A DNA stretch of 64,000 nt from Paracentrotus lividus (taxonomy: Eukaryota; Echinodermata; Echinoidea; Camarodonta; Echinidae): the NCBI GenBank assembly GCA_940671915.1, contig CALNVZ010000641.1:6290890-6354889 (forward strand), written 5' to 3'. How positions within the stretch are numbered: the stretch's first letter is position 1; each line of letters opens with the position of its first letter. The notes under the pieces were generated by a model. The model ran no database searches, had not been told where the DNA came from, and saw only the letters and a program-made list of their open reading frames with translations. The position numbers and the translations under genes were made by a program. Of this stretch, positions 56,601-64,000 are shown piece by piece.

Positions 56601-57284
56601 TGAAAAGACACAGACGACTAAATATCAGGAGCCGGCGATTCCGCGCCTCATCTACAATGATCTACGCATCCAACAAGAAAAGAAAAGAGCAGGAGAATTA
56701 AAGGCGTAATGATCAGATAATGGCCCGCGAGAGAGGCATTATGGGGGCCATTTGGGATTCCAGGAACAGACTTCAGTTTAACGTGAAGCGCGGATACAAA
56801 TAACGTCCTACGTTGTGCCGATAACTTGCGGAAGTTGCCTTTGGAAGTGGTGTGGTTTTGCATTACATCTGTATTACCCTAATGAAAAATACATTAAGTT
56901 GGAATTATTCTCAAATAGACTTTTAAATTGATTTATCAAAAAAGGAAAGGCAATTTGCATAATTTAGTGAAAAGGTTAAACTATGCTTCAACGCATCTTT
57001 GCTCGGCTTAAAACATACTATCATCATGCTCATGTACGTCTTATGAAAAAAATCGTTTTCTTTACAAAATAAGTCATGTTTTTTTTTGTTTTTTGTTTTT
57101 TTTTAAATTAAATTGCATGCTTTTATACTCTACACAGTATATGCTTGTAAATGAAGACTCCCATTGATTTACCGTTCATTAATACGTGGATGATATTTTG
57201 AAGATTTTATAAACCATTTGTTTTAAATTATATCACACTCGCCTTAAAAAAAAACATAAAATAAAAAAATAATATTCTTAAAAA
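56601..57284. other. Non-coding stretch
   Basis: 56630-56850 is GC-richer and complex but without a coding frame I can name. T-runs near 57078-57105. Confidence 0.4.
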
Positions 57285-57470
57285 ATTAAGACGTTCACAT
57301 CTACGGTAGATAGTATTTATTCAATAAAACAATGAATTTAGCGCTTTTTATTTTGATTAGAATATAGATTATATAGACTATAGAATATAAATTTTTCAAT
57401 TAAACCTTCATATCTACGTTAGACAGTATTACTTAATAAAACACTGAATTCAACGGGTTTTATTGGAATT
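57285..57470. repeat. Tandem duplication, period about 114 bp
   Basis: AATTAAGACGTTCACATCTA (57285) and AATTAAACCTTCATATCTAC (57398) start diverged units sharing GTTAGACAGTATT-like and CAATAAAAC-TGAATT segments. Confidence 0.6.
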
Positions 57471-59700
57471 GCCTGCCAAAACACCTATTAAGCCATAACT
57501 TATGAATTTAGATAATCATGTCTAAGACTTTCCCGACATAGCACAAAACAAGTAGAGAATGTGGTTACTGCCTTTTATAACAAAAAAAAATAAATTTTCA
57601 TTTAATTTTATAAACTACTCGATGGAATCCTCAAAACATTCTAAAGTAAAAACAAAAACAAAACAAAAAACAAACGTACAGCCCATGTCAAGAACAGTTT
57701 AAAGATCTCCTTCTGTTTTCATTCATTTGTTTTCTTTTTCAAAGTTGTCTCTGCCTTATTAGCTACATGTATGACGCTTTACTATAACAATAGTTATCAT
57801 ATTTATACAAAAACCTAGGGCAATTGAATACTAAATCGCGTCCTTTGCTTTAATTTGTAAAGAGAAAATCTACGTCATCAATTCACCAAATGTCTTTTCT
57901 ATCATCAATTACACATCCACAATAATTAACAGTGCTCTTATTCAATCATGTTGTTTGTTGTGGTACATCATTCCCCAGCCCCGGCTTGACAACAGAGTTA
58001 AGAGAGTTCTAATTTGCGAAAATCTCGGCCAGTTAAGTCGGGAAGCACACCCCTCAAGTGATGTTTGCTTTACCGAATTACGCTAACCGGGGATTCTGTT
58101 TTTACCTTGTTTAAGCAATCACTGCCATCCACAGGGATGCAATACGCGGAGCTCCCCGGGAAGGCGAGGGAGGAAATAAGATACATCCCCGAAGACTACT
58201 GTTATATCTTCATCTATGCTAAGTCAAAAGCCCCGATGTATGAATGTATTATTACCTGTTAACCTTCCATACTATTTATAAAGACGGCATAATTGAGTTT
58301 ACCATCTTCTGTATCATTAACCCAACCCTGTACCACCCCAAATCGACGCCGCTGCGCAACGGTAACGCAAGACGCTTGGGGCAGTATAGGAGATGCAGAA
58401 TATAGGTGAAAACACAGGGAGTGCCGTAGTGTGTTATGATAATGGTCCATTGACATTTTCTCCTTGATTGAAATATAATGAGGGCAGGGTTCGTGTCTGA
58501 TGGAAGAAAAGGGTAACTTGGTGGAACTGAGGAGGCATGCTCTTGCATACTTTAACATCCAAGTTCGCTTTACTATCTCCGGGCTCATTTGAGGGTGATC
58601 TTATTAACCCTTTCCGTCCACAAAGCGGCTCGAAGGCAATGCACAGCATGTTGAACAAACTCTGTTCTGAACATAACCCATGTGTACTCTAAGCTAAACT
58701 TAAAGTCTGGAAATTGAATTGCAAATTGAGAGTACGTGGGAAAAAAAATTGTTCGTCAAATAGTTTATTGCGCAAGTTTGTTTATTTGTAGACTTTGTAA
58801 TTATAATAAATAAGTTTGTGATAACATGTTAGAAGTTGACCTACAAAACTCTCATTTAACTCATATAAAAAGAGACCACGGAAAAAGCACGTGCAAAGGG
58901 GCGTTTTCCTTTGGTGCCGAAATGTTCTTTTATATCAAATTCGTTCTCCCGTTATTATATTTCTATTTGATTATGGGAAATTTCTTGTTGGTATGAAAAC
59001 AACTCAAGTTTCTATTTTACAGTTTTAAGCTGGTTATCGCTTTAGAAATCCACACATGTGAGACCTGAGCGGATAAGGCCCACTTTTACGTTAAGACAAC
59101 ATCGATTTTATTCTTAAGAACGAGTAACTTTATACCATCAAAACCATTTCCAAGAAAAAGATCGTTTTTAAAGATTCCAGAAAAAGTAAAAATATTAGAT
59201 CGCCTTTTTGGCAATATATTGCAGACCAATTTTTAGTGTTAATAATTATTCAATTAATTTGTTCCTAAAACATCAAAGACTAGGCCTACCACCTCTAAAA
59301 AAAAACCGAAGTATAATATAACTACATGGCTGTGTGTCCTAGAAATACTTCACTCGAAAATGTTGAAATGCAAATTCAGTAATGGCGCAGTAACTTGTAG
59401 AACGCATGGCCAAATCACAGTATTCGTTGGGTGTGCGTTACAATTAGGCGTCGAGTGCGCTGAACCAACGCTGTGCATTCGCTCTGTGTGCACAATTTTC
59501 TCAAATTTCAATGCGCTGCAGTCTTGCGTTGTGTACATGTGACTGTCGCATAACAAAACTCAATCTGAGCTACCCGAATTTTTTAGTTACCTAAAGTTAT
59601 AGTTTGTGTAGGCCTGCCTGTAGTGTTTTTAACATGAATCGATTAAGGTTAATCAAAAATTGGATGCGAAAATCTCATGCATGGAGCAGTAAGCTTCGTC
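57471..59700. other. Non-coding stretch
   Basis: No supported gene or repeat. Frames at 58065-58262 and 58259-58588 have no recognisable motif. Confidence 0.45.
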
Positions 59701-59755
59701 AAAGAGGTGGTCACAACTGGAAGTGCGTGCACCGTGCACCTCTTTACAGCGGATT
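59701..59755. mobile_element. H1-like MITE fragment
   Basis: AGGTGGTCACAACTGGAAGT followed by the palindrome GCGTGCACCGTGCAC resembles an H1 terminus. One end only. Confidence 0.35.
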
Positions 59756-59790
59756 TTTTTTTTTTTTCCATAAATGCACAGTGCAGGTTA

Positions 59791-59991
59791 AGGGGCTGTC
59801 CCACTGGAAGCGATCATTGTTGCGACAACTGGCGATCTTGCTGTTGTGAGTGTGGTAGCAGGTTGTTGTTGTAGCCTAGATTAGATAGAGTCGTACGTAG
59901 GTTTATAATCGCCTTTTTAAAGATGAACTCCTTATAATTATGAAATTATCAGGTTGTCGCCACAACGATCGCCGCCTGTGGGACAGGCCCT
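59791..59991. mobile_element. Harbinger-like MITE, family H3 (201 bp)
   Basis: AGGGGCTGTCCCACTGGAAG on the left and CGCCTGTGGGACAGGCCCT on the right are inverted, continuing into GCGATC-TTGTTGCGAC. TTA/TAA triplets lie at both junctions, the right one shared with the next element. Confidence 0.75.
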
Positions 59992-59994
59992 TAA

Positions 59995-60392
59995 AGGCGG
60001 GCTCACACTATGCGATTTGCTGCGGTGCGATTTTTCAGGAAAACTTTAATATTATTTGATACAAACATTCAAACAAGGAAATTCATAATGTACAAAGTTG
60101 TGGGTATTCCTATGAATATCAAAATTTAATTTCAAGGCGATTGCTGTATAAAATCTAATTGTTTCCAAATTGCAGTGACGTCACTGCGATCTTGCGATTT
60201 TAAGGTAATTTGACCTTTACTCCTAATTAAAGACTCGCATTGGAACAAAATTTTGATAAAATTGTTCCTTTACAATAATATTTTTACATCTTATAAGAGA
60301 ACTTTGCATGCTTCCAATGTCGCATTAATAATGCAAACTACCATTTGTTTAAAAAATCGCACCGCAGCAAGTCGCATAATGTGAGCCCGCCT
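59995..60392. mobile_element. Harbinger-like MITE, family H4 (398 bp)
   Basis: AGGCGGGCTCACACTATGCG and its near-complement form arms of about 41 bp reaching CACCGCAG then AAATCGC. Perfect TAA flanks (59992-59994, 60393-60395). The interior has GCAGTGACGTCACTGCGATC and TTTACTCCTAATTAAAGACT, matching H2 at 48446. No transposase. Confidence 0.88.
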
Positions 60393-60747
60393 TAAGGCAC
60401 GGAAGACGAAGCTTACGATCGGTTGAAAACAGTCGCCCTTTCTCATGTTTCTCAATGTAACTTCTGTAATGAAGCCGGTGGTATCTCCTCATTTAAGTCC
60501 TTATTGAAAGAGCTGATACTATAATTTAACTGGCATTTAACTTCAAACATACAAAAGTTTATATTTGTGTTTCCCTTTAATTTGCAGTTTTACAAAGTCA
60601 TATATACACTCATCGAGCTCGGAAGTCGCTACGACAAAAATGCATCAATCACAACTTGTGCGTGTGTATGATCCTCTAGAGACATTAATGCAAGCAGGTG
60701 GTTTTTTAACAGGAGAATATAAAATAAGTCTAAATTGAAGAGTGTGA
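60393..60747. other. Non-coding stretch
   Basis: Nothing recognised. Confidence 0.4.
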
Positions 60748-60973
60748 TTCCAAAAGGAACTAAATCCATTTGTGATGAAAATTTAGTTCATGACATGCAA
60801 CCATTTTCCACACTAGTAACTGTCTATAAGAAAAAGCTAAATCCTAAATTCAGAGAGCAATTATTACAAAATGTACATTTAAAACTGCACTTTTCCGTAG
60901 ACACCTATGCAAAATTTTGCAAACAAATGCCTTTTCTCAAAAGTGACAAAAGTGGATTTAGCGCCTTTTGGAA
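60748..60973. mobile_element. MITE family F1, copy B (226 bp)
   Basis: Termini TTCCAAAAGGAACTAAATCC and the complement of TTCCAAAAGGCGCTAAATCC match copy A at 14458-14692, as does the order of internal segments. The 94-residue open frame across it is a by-product of the element. Confidence 0.75.
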
Positions 60974-61419
60974 TCAAAGTTTAATCCCGGCTCATTTGAT
61001 GGATGGGACAATCACTTAAGTATTTAAATTTAAATCTAATCTGCTTGCCAAATCGCGAAAAATAAATCATGTTTTGATTATCCACCGGATGTAGTGTAAA
61101 CTTTGTATAAATTATTTAGTCATTTTTCTATACTTTGCATTATTATTGCTTTGCTTATTGTCCCCACGTGTAAACGCAGTCGGCTTTCTTCGGAGGGAAA
61201 ACAGAAATCAATTCTTAAGCGCTTTAAGTTTCTATTGTACTTTGCAGAAGTGTTATTGGAGAAGCCGATTTTATTCCCAAAGTGTTCCCTAAAGCTGAAA
61301 TGTGAACGAATGTTACTTTTCGCGCTATTTTGGGAAATCACCTTAGAATGCTCACATTTTAAAGCCGACATCTGGATGATTTTGGAGATATAAAAAGAAC
61401 GTTTTGTGTAGTGCATGTT
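60974..61419. other. Non-coding stretch
   Basis: Nothing recognised; the overlapping open frames on both strands at 61103-61422 have no known domain. Confidence 0.4.
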
Positions 61420-61862
61420 CACTGTGTGTTTCGTATGGGAAAGGTACGTTATTCGTTGGAGGTGTACGTTTTGTGGGTTACATGAATTTTATTGTTTGTT
61501 GTTAATGTGAATTTTGTGCTGTGGTAAATTATGTGTGTGTAGTGTTGTAAATGTGCGTTAGCTTTAGTGTTGTAAATGTACATTCTCTGTGGTAAATTTG
61601 CAATGTCTATATTTTAAAGGTAAATGTGCGTTTGTAACTGTGATAAATGTGCAACTCTCGCGGTAAATGTGCACTTTGTATTGTAAATGCAAGTATTGTA
61701 TGGTATACGTTTGGTAAGACCATGAGGTGTTTGAAATGTACATTTTATTTGTAAATGTACCTCTTGAGTGTTAAATATATGTTTTGTGTTGTACATGTAA
61801 ATTTTATGAACTAAATATTATGTTGGTTGTGATTATTGGACATTTTATGTGGTCAATATGCA

Positions 61863-61863
<1 letters not shown>
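61420..61863. repeat. Degenerate minisatellite (GTAAATGTRCATTTTGTG type)
   Basis: About fifteen or more diverged units of roughly 25-30 bp containing GTAAATGTGC or GTAAATGTAC followed by TTTTGTG. Confidence 0.7.
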
Positions 61864-61918
<55 letters not shown>

Positions 61919-61919
61919 G
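61864..61919. repeat. (GT)n microsatellite
   Basis: About 26 GT units with one GC. Confidence 0.97.
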
Positions 61920-63868
61920 GTAACAGAAGGTCCAAATTGGCATAGGTAGAGTATTTTTTTTTCTTTAGATGTTTGTATCATAAGCACTATAGTCTTTAAT
62001 CACAGACAGACAGACATTAGGAAACAGTCAACAAAATATACAGAGACACAAAGGGACAGATAGAACAAACAAAGAGGCAGAGAAAAAAGTAAGAGGGGCA
62101 GAGACGACCATAGATACAGCTTAATTTTTTCTATTCTACCGAAGGACAGCCGCTGGTGAGATTTTTTTTTTTTTTTTTTATTATAATTATTTATTATTAT
62201 TTATTTTTTTACAACTACCATACACCTAACCAATGTCCCCATTCCGTACGCCGAACCCTACCTTATTCTCTTGCATGATCGGTCACGTGTCTATATGCAA
62301 ATGAGTGTAAAGACACCTGCCTTTATTCCGCCTTTCCTTCTCCTATTTTTTTTCACGGGACAAAAAAAAAATAGGAGACGTAATAGGGACTTGCCTACAA
62401 CGCCAATCACTGACGAATTCAATTTGGCAGAAGAGTGGGCAATGTTTAGGAGTTTCCAGGAGGCGCGGACTGTATACTCATCCACGCTTCACCTCGCATT
62501 GCGGGCGATTTAGATCATAAAGATACAAAGACAACCCCTAAACAGGGCACTAAGATGTGATGTACCTGCGACAAGTATACCGTAATTGATTACAAGGATG
62601 TTTTTAGCATGGCATCTCATGTGGCAATTGCAACAACAAAGGCAGTATCCTCAAGGCGGAATGTGCCCTTGTGTGTGAATGACCGTGAAAATTTTCATGA
62701 TTTTGTAATAAAAAATGTCCTTGGGGGGTTTAACCCTGGTATTAGACAAAAAATGGATGATAAATCGAATGGAATATTAAGCTGAAGTATCTATCTGCAA
62801 TTGTTGAAACGTATTCTTAATACGAAGTAAATCTCCTTAGTGCTTGTATCCCACATCATATACATGTACATCTTAGACTGTAAATAAAACTGCAAGCAAT
62901 CGGTTTGACCGGGGAAAAAGACTTAGAGCTTTTTAAAAATGAGTTCATTTTTCTTCTCCTATAGCTACATTATCCAAAATAATGATTATGATGAATAAAT
63001 GTCAAACTGATATCAAAAGAAAAGAAATACCGTTTTTTTTTTTTAATGAATTGTGTCTTTGGTTCGATAGTTTAAAGTGTGAAGTTTAGCTCCCACATTC
63101 ATTCGATTTACCTAATTTTTTCGTTTGGTATGGGGTTTCTTTAATTCTAGTGACTTTAATATCAATATAGAGCTAAAAAATAACAAAATAAATTATATTC
63201 AAATTTATTACGGATATGGCTCGTACGTTAAGCATGCCTGCTTCACTGTAAATTCTCCCAGAAAAGCGAGGAGAAACAACTTCAGGGAATGAAAATGAGA
63301 CGCATCTAAGAACATGGTTGAATGAATGTTCACTCAGCTCGATGCGTAGGGATATACATGACCGGTAAGTGATGCCTCGGGCAAACTCTATCGTGACATG
63401 CTAATAGCATGTGCACTTTACATCGCCTGACAGTTTTAAAGCTTTTCTACATTCTTTCTTCTTCTTTTTTTTTTTTTTTTTTTTTGGGGGGGGCTGTTGT
63501 TCTTTTTAGTGTTTTTTTTTTTGTGTGTGTGTTTGTGTTTGGTGTGGGTTATTGTTGTTTTTGTATTTCCGAGAAAAAAAATCACATTATCGGGGTGATC
63601 GCATTCTTTAATTTCAAAGGAGTAAAATCGTCACTCTGTATCAACTTTCACTCAAAATCGAGTGGTTCAGACCATTTCCCGCTTAAATTATGGTCACAAA
63701 AGCTGAAAATGTGACCGACCGATTTACAGCCTGCTCATACGCTGTTGGAACTCAGGCATTGCTGAAAAATCGATCAGGTAGTTCTGTTGTGTTGGCCGAA
63801 CAACGCCTGAGTTGGGAACCGATTGAAGGCGCGGAAAAACTAGCAGGCGCCGTTTGATCACCAAGTAG
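61920..63868. other. AT-rich non-coding stretch
   Basis: T-runs at 62161-62179 and 63466-63485, the latter followed by G8. The frame at 62271-62513 (with AEEWAMFRSFQEARTV) is protein-like in part but short and unsupported. Confidence 0.4.
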
Positions 63869-64000
63869 GCACCTAATGGCCCGGTCACAGCTACACGACG
63901 CACGGCCAGCGCACAAAAAAGTAGCAGTTTTGGGCAATGCGTTGTCTTGCGCGGGCTTGTAGTTGACACTCGTCGCTCACTCGTCGAGCGCGCTAGATGA
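63869..64000. mobile_element. Left part of a CpG-rich MITE-like repeat, cut by the window edge
   Basis: GGCCCGGTCACAGCTACACG followed by CGCACGGCCAGCGCACAAAA has the look of the H-family termini. CpG-rich sequence continues to the window end, so the right terminus cannot be seen. Confidence 0.4.

Noticed and set aside
58259-58588. 109-residue minus-strand frame
   Set aside because: No recognisable domain, an alternative frame of similar length overlaps it, and no splice or start context supports it.
60735-61019. 94-residue plus-strand open frame
   Set aside because: It covers the F1 MITE; the other copy at 14458 does not keep the frame.

Overview
The window looks like intergenic or intronic DNA from the nuclear genome of a marine invertebrate animal. 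It is AT-rich, with long homopolymer runs, many di-, tri- and tetranucleotide microsatellites, degenerate tandem arrays, and a dense mix of short non-autonomous DNA transposons. A deuterostome, most likely an echinoderm such as a sea urchin, is my best guess. Two things point that way: the abundance of fold-back elements with tandem-repeat arms (recalling the TU elements described in sea urchins), and a CR1/L2-like retrotransposon. This is an inference, not an identification. I found no complete host protein-coding gene, no rRNA and no convincing functional tRNA. Most open frames are short and explained by repeats. The one frame that reads like a host protein is a ~57-residue segment on the minus strand at 15597-15768.

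Layout. 1-6 kb: mostly featureless AT-rich DNA, one 251-bp MITE with a TTA target duplication (1414-1664) and a CpG-rich stretch (4660-5070). 6.8-7.4 kb and 29.0-29.6 kb: two copies of a ~540-bp TA-flanked inverted-repeat element carrying two divergent tRNA-like units, each followed by a T-run. 10-15 kb: fragments of CpG-rich elements, two copies of a 250-bp MITE with telomere-like sequence in its core, a CATA microsatellite and one copy of another MITE. 15-18 kb: candidate exon next to a 72-T run, CT microsatellites, and two inverted-repeat elements. 19-21 kb: degenerate tandem arrays and pyrimidine tracts. 22-26 kb: sparse, purine-rich. 26.6-28.3 kb: a 1.7-kb inverted-repeat element with CpG-rich internal repeats. 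33.5-34.2 kb: mariner-like MITE. 35.2-37.9 kb: a 2.7-kb fold-back element with ~150-bp repeats containing ATGGCCGCC motifs. 38.7-40.3 kb: tandem duplications. 40.9-42.5 kb: a 5'-truncated, broken CR1/L2-like LINE on the minus strand. 45-46.5 kb: tandem duplications. 48-51.5 kb: a cluster of Harbinger-like MITEs, a nested palindrome-array element and a hAT-like element. 52.5-53.9 kb: a second palindrome-array element, a SINE remnant and a fold-back element with 16-bp repeat arms. 56 kb: a degenerate tandem array. 59.8-61.9 kb: two back-to-back MITEs, another MITE, a minisatellite and a GT repeat.

Nothing here works together as a pathway. The biology is the ecology of non-autonomous transposons: at least ten inverted-repeat families, several present in two or more copies, some nested or abutting. 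The observation I would follow first is the tRNA-like-bearing element.
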